From NCBI GenBank assembly GCA_016934775.1, contig JAFGSP010000052.1, positions 1 to 18,890 on the forward strand: DNA of 18,890 nucleotides. The letters are read 5' to 3'. This document shows positions 6,990 through 16,319 of the stretch, one piece after another. The notes beneath the pieces are model-generated. The model worked only from the letters and a program-made list of their open reading frames with translations. It was not told the origin of the DNA and did not search any database. Each line of letters starts with the position of its first letter. Positions within the stretch are counted from its first letter, which is position 1. Source of the DNA: Candidatus Woesearchaeota archaeon (lineage in GTDB: Archaea > Nanobdellota > Nanobdellia > Woesearchaeales > GW2011-AR15). A program made the position numbers and the translations under genes.

Positions 6990-9900
6990 ATGAAAAAATC
7001 CCAGGTCACACCTTTCATCATTGTCGGCATAACAATTGTAATCCTTGTCGCTGTTTTGATGTACAACAGCAATAGGCAAAAAGAGCTTAGCATGCAGAGC
7101 TCTTTTTCTGATACAGGAGAGGATTTTTTCCTGTATATTGAATACTGTCTCGGAGAAGTGCTGCTGGAAGGGATAGAGGAAAAAGGATTCTCTTCAAATG
7201 CCCTGCTTGAGGAATATGTTGATCAAAATATAATGTCATGCATTGAAAAATTCCCTGATGATGCAGATGCTGAATTAGGCGAGCCAAGCTCAGATATCAG
7301 GGCGGAGAGCCACAGGGTAATAACTGAGCTTGACCTTCCTGTGACAATCACCAGGGAAGGGCAGAAGACTACAAGGTCAAGGTTCTATCACAGCCTCAAC
7401 CTGAGAAATGTATTCCATCTCAGCCAGATAAGCGGAGTGACGAGCACAGGGACAAAAGTGATTTCTTCTGATAAATATATGACTCTTGAAATACCCGAAA
7501 ACATTAAGATACTTGGAAAAGACGGGACTCCTGTTGAGGACATTTCTTTAGAGATGATCCCGGACAATAATGAAAAGATATTGGGCCATGCGAGTTATGA
7601 TTTCCGGCCGGACGGCGCGGTTTTCGAAAAGCCAGTCCTTCTCAAATACTTGTACAAGAATATTGCGCAGGGAAGCATAACAGGATATTCTGTTGCTTAT
7701 TATGACCAGGGGCTGTGGAAATCTGTTCCATGCCTCAACGATCTCTATAACAAAGAAATGACTTGTTTCATTGAGCATTTTTCTGATCATGCGATCCATA
7801 CTGAATGCTCTTCTGACGCGGTTTCTGAGGTCTTCCTGGAAACAGGAAAAAAAGAGACAGACCAATCTAATACAGTTTTTACAATGAAGTTCAGCCTTGC
7901 TGAAGAATCCTGTGTAAATCATTTCGGGCTTGAATCACTGAAACTCAGCGGTATCCTCAACGACATGAAGATCAATGACCAGAGCATTAAGGAAAGGTAT
8001 GAGTCTTCAAATCCAGAAGAGACTTTTTTCGTCTCAGGAGAAGATAGTGCAAAATGTCTAGGGAATGATGATCTTGACATGATAAAATCATTCATCAATT
8101 CAGGGTTATTGAAAGAAGGCCAGAACACCATCAGCTTCCAGATATCTCCCCTAACCTCTGGAGGAAAAGCTTCTGTCAGGGCAGCTTTCAGGATTTTTGG
8201 AGAAGACATGAAATGCTCAGGACAGGACAGCCACCTGTCATATAATGCAGGAGAAGCTGTATGCCTCACTATCAATGACCTCACCCTGGTAGATGCGCTC
8301 TGCCCGGGAGCTGTTACTGGCACAGTTGTTAGCACAGGAATAACATGCAAGGATGCAAATGATGAAGAAGTTGCCCAGGGATTATGCAATATTGCAAAAA
8401 GCCATGTCTGTGTAGGCGATGGGAATGCGCACCCTCTTGACCCTGAAATGATATGCGATGCTTCTGACATCACTCAGTGCGACGGCGGCTGGCTCCCAAG
8501 AGGAGAACTGGACTGCGAGGCTGCTGCACAGTCAGCAGGCCAGTCAGCTGATACAATAACAGCTTCTTCCTCAGCATGCTTTTCTGATGTGGAAGGATGG
8601 ACTTCTGATATGCCTATTGAGATAAAAAAGAAGAACGCAGACGGCACATGCAGCTATGTTGAATGCAGCCCTGCAAAGATGTATCCCAGCATCTCAGGAT
8701 GCACCCAGAATTCAGTGGGTGTTGGCCTGCCCTGCTATCCTGACGGGAAGATTAGGCAGCTGTGGCTGAAATGCGAGCAGAAAGAGATTGACGGAGCAAC
8801 AAAATATGTTTTTGTTGAAGACGTATCTAAGAGAGTGGAATACGGAACATGCACGCCTAATCCTGAGGGGCCATGTGATTCACTGTTCAATGTAGCAAGG
8901 CAGAAAGGCAGCTACCCAGAGGGGAAGAGCTACTGTGCAGAAAATTCACAATCAACCCAGAAATGGGAATCCTGCACAAATAACCAGTGGGCTGAATATG
9001 ATACAACTGTGCCATGTGAAGACACAACTAACAGCTGGTCTGCTTCTGTCGCAAAATACAATTCAGAGAAATATGATGTAAGGAATTCCAATTACGGCAA
9101 TTACCATTGCGGAAGTGGCGGGAGCAGCAGCGGAGGTAGCAGCGGGACAAGCTCATCTGGAGAAACATCCACTTCCGGTTCAGGAACCGCATCATCAAAT
9201 ACTGAAGAAGAATTCTCATGCGCCTGCGAGGCCAATGGCCTGGATGAAGAAGAGGCAGAAGAAATAATTGACTTATATAATTCTGATGAGCTAAAGTGCT
9301 CTGACATAAATGATGGGAAAGAATGCGGCATCCCTGATACAGATTTTTCAGATTATAAGCTGCCTTATATGTCTGAAACAGATTCAGGCATGGACCTTAT
9401 ACTAGAATGCATTCCTGATGAGAACACTGCCGGATGCCAAGTAGCTTCTGTCTCAGCTGATACTGAAAAAGAAAGCAAGGAGATGGCTTCGGGAAAGATA
9501 TGCGAGGATGAAGAATTCAGCATGGTTGTGATGGGAGACAGCATAACATACGGCTGGAACAATTATGATTGCCCTGGAGAGGATGATCCTGAAAATCCGC
9601 TGAGAAAAGCCCTTGAAGACGCTGAATTTGATGTTGACCTTGACATAAAAGGACTTGGAAGCGAAATCGCTGCGTTGGAGATAGTAAATCCGAAAAATCC
9701 CATAGCCATCATAAGATTTGGTGAGATACAGGGATATGATGTGGTAGTGCTTTTCCACGGCGTTAATCAGAGGGATGACGAAGGAGCAGAGCACTATGAA
9801 AAGACATACAGAAAGTTCGCTGAGGACCTGGGAGAGGATGTGACAGTAATTATACTAACGCCGATTGTGACATGCGAAAACAATGAACTGAATACGTTCC

Positions 9901-10196
9901 CCTTAATCACTGCTGCTGCAAAGAGCATAGAAGAGGATTATGATAATGTATATGTGATTGATATCCAGGCAGCCATGAAAACCAAGATGGAATCTATGGA
10001 TGATGCATGCGATGCATGGTTTGATATGGATGATCCTGTGCCGCCTACACCTCAATCAGATCCTGATCCGCCTTATGACTGGATCCATCCATACTGCAAC
10101 CCTGATAGTGAGGATGCTTATGCTTTCATCTCGGGAGTAATTGCAGATCAGTTCAAAACATGGAAGAGCCAGTGTGAAAACAAGAATCAGGATTAG
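6990..10196 (+). CDS. Pilin-like-anchored SGNH/GDSL hydrolase 1
   Basis: This 1068-residue protein starts MKKSQVTPFIIVGITIVIL, a class III-type leader and helix. Residues about 30-290 match the module shared with the 1621-aa and 840-aa proteins, including Cys 53 and 84. A second shared beta domain is near 293-410, followed by Cys-rich segments and a Gly/Ser-rich linker (about 706-737). The C-terminal ~220 residues carry SGNH hydrolase blocks: GDSIT (catalytic Ser 851), a GLGSE block II, HGVNQ (Asn 926) and DWIHP (Asp 1030, His 1033). SGNH enzymes are esterases or carbohydrate deacetylases; the substrate here is unknown, though surface glycan is plausible. ATG 6990 is preferred to GTG 6942 because of the TATA spacing and leader length; GTG would add 16 residues. 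It is a tandem paralogue of the next gene. Confidence 0.9.
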   Translation: MKKSQVTPFIIVGITIVILVAVLMYNSNRQKELSMQSSFSDTGEDFFLYIEYCLGEVLLEGIEEKGFSSNALLEEYVDQNIMSCIEKFPDDADAELGEPSSDIRAESHRVITELDLPVTITREGQKTTRSRFYHSLNLRNVFHLSQISGVTSTGTKVISSDKYMTLEIPENIKILGKDGTPVEDISLEMIPDNNEKILGHASYDFRPDGAVFEKPVLLKYLYKNIAQGSITGYSVAYYDQGLWKSVPCLNDLYNKEMTCFIEHFSDHAIHTECSSDAVSEVFLETGKKETDQSNTVFTMKFSLAEESCVNHFGLESLKLSGILNDMKINDQSIKERYESSNPEETFFVSGEDSAKCLGNDDLDMIKSFINSGLLKEGQNTISFQISPLTSGGKASVRAAFRIFGEDMKCSGQDSHLSYNAGEAVCLTINDLTLVDALCPGAVTGTVVSTGITCKDANDEEVAQGLCNIAKSHVCVGDGNAHPLDPEMICDASDITQCDGGWLPRGELDCEAAAQSAGQSADTITASSSACFSDVEGWTSDMPIEIKKKNADGTCSYVECSPAKMYPSISGCTQNSVGVGLPCYPDGKIRQLWLKCEQKEIDGATKYVFVEDVSKRVEYGTCTPNPEGPCDSLFNVARQKGSYPEGKSYCAENSQSTQKWESCTNNQWAEYDTTVPCEDTTNSWSASVAKYNSEKYDVRNSNYGNYHCGSGGSSSGGSSGTSSSGETSTSGSGTASSNTEEEFSCACEANGLDEEEAEEIIDLYNSDELKCSDINDGKECGIPDTDFSDYKLPYMSETDSGMDLILECIPDENTAGCQVASVSADTEKESKEMASGKICEDEEFSMVVMGDSITYGWNNYDCPGEDDPENPLRKALEDAEFDVDLDIKGLGSEIAALEIVNPKNPIAIIRFGEIQGYDVVVLFHGVNQRDDEGAEHYEKTYRKFAEDLGEDVTVIILTPIVTCENNELNTFPLITAAAKSIEEDYDNVYVIDIQAAMKTKMESMDDACDAWFDMDDPVPPTPQSDPDPPYDWIHPYCNPDSEDAYAFISGVIADQFKTWKSQCENKNQD

Positions 10197-10201
10197 AATT
10201 A

Positions 10202-10209
10202 TTTATATA
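10202..10209 (+). promoter_or_regulatory. TATA box for SGNH gene 2
   Basis: TTTATATA lies in the 36-bp gap after the first SGNH gene and is centred about 27.5 bp before the GTG start at 10233. No Shine-Dalgarno is present. This indicates a separate leaderless transcript rather than read-through alone. Confidence 0.65.
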
Positions 10210-10232
10210 CTTAATATAATAAGAAACTCTCT

Positions 10233-12755
10233 GTGAACAGAAAAAGCCAGGCTGCTCTTTTTGTAATAATCGGGTTGACAATAGTAATTGCTCTTGGTTA
10301 TTTTTTCTTTAGGTCATCTAACAAAGCTGCTGATGAAATAAGCTTCTCTGGAAGCTCCAGCTTCCAGGCAACGAGGGATTCATTGTATAACTTCGCATCT
10401 GCCTGTCTCAAGGAACTATCAAGTGAGGCTATAGACCAATACGGGCTTGAAAATTCTGAGGCTAGAATAAGGAACCATATACTGGCCAACATTGACACCT
10501 GCATTGATTTCTCTATATATGAAAAACAAGGATTTGATATAGAGAAAGGGACGCCAAGAGTGGATTTTGAAGCAACTGACCACAGAGTCATCATTTCTCT
10601 TACTTATCCTATGACATTAAGCAGGGGCGGAGGAAAGTTCCAGCTTGAGGAATTCAGCTATAATATACAGAGGACTGTCTCTGCAGAGATAGTGGATGGA
10701 AAAGTGACAGAAGATTACCAGGAAGTGGCATCTGACAACAATGCTGCAATCCAGCTGTCACAAGGGACTTCTATACTGGACGATGAGGGAAATGCTGTGA
10801 AAGAAATCAGCCTTAAGATTGAAGACTCTCATTTTGAAGGCCTGCATAATGACCTAGTTGTCGGAGGAATAGTGTATAATGCTCTGCCAAATGGAGCTAA
10901 ATTCAGCCAGGATTTCAATATTATCATTAATTACAACGATAAGGACATCCCTCCCGGCTATTCTGAAAATAATCTCGCAATTGCCTGGTATGATGAGGAG
11001 AATGACATCTGGAGATCAATCCCGACTGAAATCAAACCTGATATTAATACACTTGTTGGGAAGACAAATCATTTCACAAGATTCACTGTTGTTGCAGACT
11101 GCAATGCCGGCGGCAGCCAGAATGACGCCATCGCACTTGGATACATTTATAGGGAAAAACTGGTGGGATGCGAAGATTGGGAAAAGATCGGACAGCAGGA
11201 ATTGCTGTCTAAGGGAGAAGTAAGCCAAAGAGACCAGACCTGTGACACAAAATCCTTTGAATGGAATGACGGCAAATTCAGGTTTGAGGACCAGCTGTTT
11301 GATTCCAAAGAAGCATGCGAAACTGCTGCAGGCAATGAAAGTTTATGCAAAGGTTATTACAGCAATCCAAATGATGTAGCCGGAAAAGGGATCTTTAAGT
11401 TCTATGTAAGCCTTGCCTCAGGAGACGCGTGCATCCCTGAAGATTTGAAAATATCTGTAGTAGACAGCAAGACAGGCAGAGAGATGTGCAGCAACGGTGT
11501 AGGATCATCATCCGGGAAACCTATTGTTGAGGTAAAGATAAGTGATGCTGTGAACATTGCAGACTGCCAGAGAGCATATTTCAGAGTTAATGGCCAAGAG
11601 ACAACAAGGATATCAGCCAACAAGCTGAATGAGCTTGTTATTGAATTCACAAACAATGTACAGGACGCCTGCCTCAGTGCAAAGGCAGAGGTAAATTTTG
11701 TAGGGATAGGCATAGTGAGCAATCAGGATGAGGCTGAAGGCCAGCAAAGCAGTGATGCCACTGAAGGTGATTGCTCAGATTACGGCAGCGGAGGGACATC
11801 AATAAGTTACAGGATATCAAAAGATCCCTGCCCTGAAGAAGTGTGGACTGTCAAAGGCGCAGCAAGCTGCAAAAAAATAGGAGATAGCTGCGCTTTCACT
11901 TGTGAATGCCCTGAAGGACAAGTAATATGCAACCCGAAAGGCGAATATAATGCATACTGCACTGCCGGAGATGAAACAGATGATATCTGTCCAAAAACCG
12001 AAAGAAAAAAATTTTCTGGAGACCTTTCCGAGATGCTGTGCAGCGATGAGCCGTTCACTTTTGTTCTCTACGGAGACAGCATAACAAATGAGCATGGGGG
12101 AAGATTCGGAAATCCTCTTCAGTCTGAATTCGAGAGATACACCGCGCAGTTCGGAACGGCTGTTACTGCATATACAAAAGGATTCCCCAGAGAAGTCGCA
12201 TTCCATTGCGAAGACGGACAATGCTCAAAAGAGCCACGGCATGGATTTGAGTCTGAGATAGAGCCTTATGGCAACACTGTATATGGCATGTGGTTCGGAA
12301 TGAATGCCGGACCGAATTCTTTTGATAATTACCATGAGATGGCTTACTTAGGGATGTTCGACCATATGGAATCTGAGGAAATCATCCCTGTGCTATTGAC
12401 GACTGTTGCTGCCTGTCCGGGCCAGTATCATGATCCCACAGGATATACCTGCCAGGGAATAGGATATACAGATTCAGGCGGACACAGGGACATGAATGAG
12501 CTGAATGACAACAATGAGGCTATCGCCAATTCAGACAGGTCGATGGCTGGCTCAAATGAAGACAGCAACGGAATCTATATCATCGACATAAGGCAGAAGA
12601 TGCAGCAAAGGATAAGAGAATCAGGAAACTGCTGCGGGATCTTCTACAGCGACTCTAGCAGAGTGGATGGGATACATCCGAATGCTGATGCGCACAGGCA
12701 GATTGCTGCATGGATTGTTGACCAGTTCATAGAATGGAGAGACCAGTGTGAATAG
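10233..12755 (+). CDS. Pilin-like-anchored SGNH/GDSL hydrolase 2
   Basis: This 840-residue paralogue of the preceding gene begins with GTG: MNRKSQAALFVIIGLTIVIA is the leader and membrane helix. The shared module covers about 30-295 (Cys 58 and 90; WYDEENDIW and NHFTRFTVV near its end), and a second shared beta domain lies near 385-491. A short Cys-rich linker precedes the catalytic domain (about 605-838): GDSIT (Ser 616), GMNAG (Asn 691) and DGIHP (Asp 812, His 815), all four SGNH-type positions being present. Both SGNH proteins end in the same style (QF..W..QCE), so the catalytic domains as well as the anchors are duplicated. It is expected to be tethered outside the membrane, acting on an ester or acetylated glycan; the substrate is inferred only by family. 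Confidence 0.92.
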   Translation: MNRKSQAALFVIIGLTIVIALGYFFFRSSNKAADEISFSGSSSFQATRDSLYNFASACLKELSSEAIDQYGLENSEARIRNHILANIDTCIDFSIYEKQGFDIEKGTPRVDFEATDHRVIISLTYPMTLSRGGGKFQLEEFSYNIQRTVSAEIVDGKVTEDYQEVASDNNAAIQLSQGTSILDDEGNAVKEISLKIEDSHFEGLHNDLVVGGIVYNALPNGAKFSQDFNIIINYNDKDIPPGYSENNLAIAWYDEENDIWRSIPTEIKPDINTLVGKTNHFTRFTVVADCNAGGSQNDAIALGYIYREKLVGCEDWEKIGQQELLSKGEVSQRDQTCDTKSFEWNDGKFRFEDQLFDSKEACETAAGNESLCKGYYSNPNDVAGKGIFKFYVSLASGDACIPEDLKISVVDSKTGREMCSNGVGSSSGKPIVEVKISDAVNIADCQRAYFRVNGQETTRISANKLNELVIEFTNNVQDACLSAKAEVNFVGIGIVSNQDEAEGQQSSDATEGDCSDYGSGGTSISYRISKDPCPEEVWTVKGAASCKKIGDSCAFTCECPEGQVICNPKGEYNAYCTAGDETDDICPKTERKKFSGDLSEMLCSDEPFTFVLYGDSITNEHGGRFGNPLQSEFERYTAQFGTAVTAYTKGFPREVAFHCEDGQCSKEPRHGFESEIEPYGNTVYGMWFGMNAGPNSFDNYHEMAYLGMFDHMESEEIIPVLLTTVAACPGQYHDPTGYTCQGIGYTDSGGHRDMNELNDNNEAIANSDRSMAGSNEDSNGIYIIDIRQKMQQRIRESGNCCGIFYSDSSRVDGIHPNADAHRQIAAWIVDQFIEWRDQCE

Positions 12756-12779
12756 GCAATATGTCTTTCAGCTCTCTAC

Positions 12780-12813
12780 TTGCATTTGATGCAATCCATC
12801 TTGTTACTTTTTT
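12780..12813 (+). terminator. Hairpin plus T tract after SGNH gene 2
   Basis: TTGCAT (12780-12785) and ATGCAA (12789-12794) form a perfect 6-bp stem with a TTG loop, followed at 12808-12813 by six T. It lies 25 nt after the stop codon and before the next promoter, a sensible place for transcription to end. Archaeal termination relies mainly on the T tract. Confidence 0.5.
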
Positions 12814-12834
12814 CCTCTCATTTCTATAGCAAAC

Positions 12835-12879
12835 TATTTAAAGCCAGTGTCTTCTATTAATCAGGTAAAAAAGAAGGTG
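12835..12879 (+). promoter_or_regulatory. Promoter and RBS of the calcium-repeat gene
   Basis: TATTTAAA at 12835-12842 would place the transcript start near 12866. AAGGTG at 12874-12879 is a Shine-Dalgarno 5 nt before the TTG at 12885. This supports the unusual TTG start and suggests that the downstream pilin-like genes are read from here. Confidence 0.55.
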
Positions 12880-12884
12880 TTAAT

Positions 12885-15746
12885 TTGAGATTAACAGAAC
12901 AAACGAAGTTTCTGGTATTTGTAGGTATATTCTTAATTGTATTTTCAGCTGCCTTTGCCTTTACTGACCAGGATGAGGATGAGATGGATGACCAATGGGA
13001 AGGACAGTATAACCTCAACAATAATTCTTATGCAGACAGGAACTATGATCCTGATGATGACGGCCTCAGCAATTATGCGGAATTCAAGAACAACACAAAC
13101 CCGAGGAATGTAGATTCGGACGGAGACGGTTATCTTGATCTTGAAGAGATTGAAGAGGGCACTGACCCCACGGATGATGAAAGCTACCCTCAATACAGCC
13201 TGAATGATGTAGCCCTGATAACGCCTTCTTTTTCTGTTTCATCAAAAGAAATTTTCGAGCTGTCAGTAAGCACAAGCAATCAGTCATCTTTATGCAAGTA
13301 CAGCTTCAGCCCCGATAATACTTTTGGAGACATTCATTCGGTGAACAATTTCTTCTCAACCTCAGACGGTTTCACACACACAATCACTGATTTTGAGATG
13401 AGCCTTCCCCAGGACAACTACCAGAGAATCGTCTATATTATATGCAATACAACAGGAGGCTATATCAATGATGAATTCCCTGAAGAGCTTACTATAAGTG
13501 TGGACAAGACAGCTCCTGTAATAGAAAGCTTCACTGTAACTCCAGAGTTTGCTACTGAGAAGATTGAAATATTCATGGATATTGTGACTGATGACGAGAC
13601 AATATGCAGGTTTGATGATGACAATGTAAAATATGTGCTGATGAATTACACCTTTGACAATACAGAAGACCTTGATTTTTCTACAGAGAACACAGTCCTA
13701 TTAACACAGTATACTAATCCTCCTCTTCAGGACGGAAATTCATACACTTATCATGCTAACTGCATGAATAAGGCCGAGAACTTCACAGCAGACAGCTGGA
13801 GTGTAAGCTTCAGCATAAACCTGTCAACCTCTGCAATGATAACCTCATGGGCGCCTGAAGGATATGTCCGTGATTATGCGACTCAGCTGATGGTTGAGAC
13901 AAATAAGAATTCAAAATGCTCATACGGAACTAATTATGAAAATCAATTTGATGATATCTACAAAAAAATCCATTCAATCACTATGAACCTGAGCGAGAAA
14001 AATTATTCCTATCCTGTTGCCTGCGAATTTGAGTTTTCTCCGAATGTTGCATACATGACAATCGAGTTCACTGTTGACAGGACCTCTCCTTCAGAAACCA
14101 GAATAATCACGTTGAATGAGAGCTGCAGCAACACGAATATAAATGCAAACTTCACAGCAGAAGACAGCTCAGGAATCTATGGATATTATTACAAAGTAAC
14201 AGATTCAATGAGCAGGACGCTGGCAGATGACACGTTCACATCTACTGGTGTAGTCACAATAACCGGCCTTAATCTTTCCAGAAACAGCAACTATTACCTT
14301 GAAGCATTTGCATCTGACATGGCAGGGAACAACGGGACTATGGCAATGAAACGCATCAACATACTTCATGAGACTGATGACAAGTGCAGGGTCAATGAGC
14401 CGCCTTATCTAAATATCACACCTAATCCAAGCGACACAGGGACATCAATAAGCCTTGACTGCATTGATGACTGGAATGAATGCAGCGAAATCTATTATTT
14501 TCTTTCAGAAAGCACCTGCAGCATCTGCACGAACTGTTCATATAAGCTTTATTTATCGCCGATTCAGATTGATCATGATGTCACTCTATGCTACAATATA
14601 TCAGATGGAACCACTGTTGTCACAGATTCTGAGCTGCTAGTAAATAGTATATGCACAAACAGCAAAGGAGATTGCTGCCTGGAAAAGGATGATTATATCT
14701 GCGATCCGGACTGCACTGCCTCCGAAGATATTGACTGCACTGAAGAAAGGTATGATGGAGACGGAGACCTTATCCCTGATAAATGGGAAGTGGAGCATAA
14801 TCTCGACCCTACTTCAAGTATAGACGGGGACCTTGACAATGACAAGGACGGGCTGAACAACAGGGAAGAGCATAGGGCAGGCTCGGACCCTAACAAAAAA
14901 GATACAGACGGAGACGGCTATCTTGATAAAGAAGAAGTCGAATCAGGGAGCGACCCTGATGATTCAAGAGACTATCCTGATGAAGGTGACATGGACGGGG
15001 ACGGCATGACTGAGCGTGAAGAAAGGGAATGCGGCCTTGACAGGACTGAAGCAGATGCCCTTCCTGACAATGATAATGACGGCCTGACAAACAAAGAAGA
15101 ATGCCTCGGATTAAGAAACAACGGTGTATCTACAGACCCTAATGATCCTGACTCTGATAATGACGGCGTCAATGACTATGATGAGATAAAGAAAGGCACA
15201 GACCCTAATGACTCTTCGCATTTCCCCAAGTCTTATCTCATCAACGGGTTGCTTTTCATAACAGGTGTAATCTCTCTGGCAGCAGGGATATTGATATTCT
15301 CAAAAGAAAAACCTCAGGTGACTGAGATTAAAGCTGACATCTCAGAACAGATGGTTGATTTCGAAAAAGCGCAGAAAGAGCTGGGACAACAGCCTGCGCC
15401 TGCGCAGGAATACACACCCAGAAGAAATATTGAATTCAGAAAAGATGAGAATCTTGATGAAGAGATCAGGCAGAGAAGAGAGCGGCTTAAACTAAAAAAA
15501 CTGGACTCGATATTTGATGAATTTGCAGAAGAAAAAAAAGAGCCAATCATTCCTTCTCAAAAAACACCAGAACCCATGACCGGCTCAGTATTCTCAAGGC
15601 TTGACAGGCTGAAGAAATCAAATGCCTTCAGCAGGCTTGATGAAGTCAACAAAAGTGAAGAGAAAAAATTAAAAAGACTCACTAATACAGAAGAAGCAAA
15701 GCTTGATAAACTTATCAAGAGAGGAAAAAAACATGAAGAAGAATAA
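12885..15746 (+). CDS. Calcium-repeat (TSP3-like) single-pass surface protein
   Basis: This 953-residue protein begins with TTG and has a hydrophobic N-terminal signal (FLVFVGIFLIVFSAAFAF, about 9-26) that ends in a Sec-type AFA site rather than a pilin leader. Acidic DxDxDG repeats of thrombospondin type 3 character follow at about 45-95, and again in a longer array at about 622-780 (DGDGD, DNDKDG, DTDGDG, DMDGDG, DNDNDG, DSDNDG). Between them are beta-rich, probably Ig/fibronectin-like domains (about 100-610). A membrane helix at about 783-806 (YLINGLLFITGVISLAAGIL) is followed by a charged tail of about 145 residues, rich in Lys/Glu and likely coiled-coil, that should be cytoplasmic. Expected topology: outside calcium-stiffened ectodomain, inside helical tail. 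Partners are probably the pilin-like proteins, whose first gene overlaps this one by 14 nt. The domain calls are by motif; the function is unknown. Confidence 0.9.
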   Translation: MRLTEQTKFLVFVGIFLIVFSAAFAFTDQDEDEMDDQWEGQYNLNNNSYADRNYDPDDDGLSNYAEFKNNTNPRNVDSDGDGYLDLEEIEEGTDPTDDESYPQYSLNDVALITPSFSVSSKEIFELSVSTSNQSSLCKYSFSPDNTFGDIHSVNNFFSTSDGFTHTITDFEMSLPQDNYQRIVYIICNTTGGYINDEFPEELTISVDKTAPVIESFTVTPEFATEKIEIFMDIVTDDETICRFDDDNVKYVLMNYTFDNTEDLDFSTENTVLLTQYTNPPLQDGNSYTYHANCMNKAENFTADSWSVSFSINLSTSAMITSWAPEGYVRDYATQLMVETNKNSKCSYGTNYENQFDDIYKKIHSITMNLSEKNYSYPVACEFEFSPNVAYMTIEFTVDRTSPSETRIITLNESCSNTNINANFTAEDSSGIYGYYYKVTDSMSRTLADDTFTSTGVVTITGLNLSRNSNYYLEAFASDMAGNNGTMAMKRINILHETDDKCRVNEPPYLNITPNPSDTGTSISLDCIDDWNECSEIYYFLSESTCSICTNCSYKLYLSPIQIDHDVTLCYNISDGTTVVTDSELLVNSICTNSKGDCCLEKDDYICDPDCTASEDIDCTEERYDGDGDLIPDKWEVEHNLDPTSSIDGDLDNDKDGLNNREEHRAGSDPNKKDTDGDGYLDKEEVESGSDPDDSRDYPDEGDMDGDGMTEREERECGLDRTEADALPDNDNDGLTNKEECLGLRNNGVSTDPNDPDSDNDGVNDYDEIKKGTDPNDSSHFPKSYLINGLLFITGVISLAAGILIFSKEKPQVTEIKADISEQMVDFEKAQKELGQQPAPAQEYTPRRNIEFRKDENLDEEIRQRRERLKLKKLDSIFDEFAEEKKEPIIPSQKTPEPMTGSVFSRLDRLKKSNAFSRLDEVNKSEEKKLKRLTNTEEAKLDKLIKRGKKHEEE

Positions 15747-16227
15747 GGCGCAGATATCAGCACAGGTGTTCATCTACATATTAGCAGCAGTCATTGTCGG
15801 TGTAATATTATTAGTGGGTTACAGGGCGATCAGCACAATAATGAGTTTTTCAGAAAGCTCAAATATTGATTCATTCAAATCAAGTTTCGAGAATATTGTT
15901 GAGGTAAAATCAAGAGAATCAGGGTCTGTAAAGATTGAGGAATTCAAATTATCTGAAAAATATGATGCAATATGCTTTGTTGATTCACAGAACGATGCAG
16001 GAAAATTTGACATAAGTCTTGATGCCATTGAAAACGCCATGATCAGGAACAGCGTATCGAGCAACATCCAGAAAAATGTATTTTTTATGGATGAAAACTC
16101 AATAATGGACTCATTTTACGTAGATGACCTTGATGTTGAAGGAGATTATTTGTGCGCTGAGAATTCGGGCATTGTAAAGCTGAGATTCAAAGGCGGCGGA
16201 AAAAAAGCAATACTTTCGCTGGCTTAG
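15733..16227 (+). CDS. Pilin-like protein A (164 aa)
   Basis: The start is placed at ATG 15733: MKKNKAQISAQVFIYILAAV is a class III-type leader, Gln-Ile-Ser and a hydrophobic helix to about residue 30, and AGAGG lies about 7-11 nt upstream. A TTG at 15703 in the same frame would add 10 residues inside the previous gene and is less likely. The gene overlaps the end of the calcium-repeat gene by 14 nt, so the two are probably translationally coupled. The position where type IV pilins carry Glu +5 is Gln here, if the leader is cut before the Gln of QISAQ. The soluble part is about 130 residues, with two Cys and a beta-like C-terminus (GIVKLRFKGG). It is likely a minor pilin-like subunit; I do not recognise a named family. 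Confidence 0.82.
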   Translation: MKKNKAQISAQVFIYILAAVIVGVILLVGYRAISTIMSFSESSNIDSFKSSFENIVEVKSRESGSVKIEEFKLSEKYDAICFVDSQNDAGKFDISLDAIENAMIRNSVSSNIQKNVFFMDENSIMDSFYVDDLDVEGDYLCAENSGIVKLRFKGGGKKAILSLA

Positions 16228-16280
16228 CCCCACTTGACTGAGAAATACAATGAACAAAAAAGGTGTTATTGAAATCCAAT
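16226..16280. repeat. 55-nt direct repeat, copy 1
   Basis: This copy matches 16338-16392 at 52 of 55 positions, offset by exactly 112 nt. It starts in the stop codon of pilin-like protein A and includes a start codon and ten codons of the next gene's 5' end. The match stops after codon 10, where the true gene continues in FNW but this copy turns to SSL and a stop. Confidence 0.85.
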
Positions 16281-16291
16281 CAAGCCTTTAG
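16250..16291 (+). pseudogene. 13-residue stub copy of pilin-like protein B start
   Basis: ATG 16250 opens MNKKGVIEIQSSL and then TAG at 16289-16291. The first ten residues are identical to the start of the protein at 16362, with the same upstream context. It is too short to reach a membrane helix, so it is either a broken duplicate or, less likely, a leader peptide that affects translation of the next gene. Confidence 0.6.
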
Positions 16292-16319
16292 AAAAGCCTT
16301 GAGGGAAACAGGTGCAGCA

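Noticed and set aside
7919..8473. 184-codon minus-strand frame
   Set aside because: It lies wholly inside and antisense to the first SGNH gene, has no recognisable motif, and is explained by that gene's codon composition.
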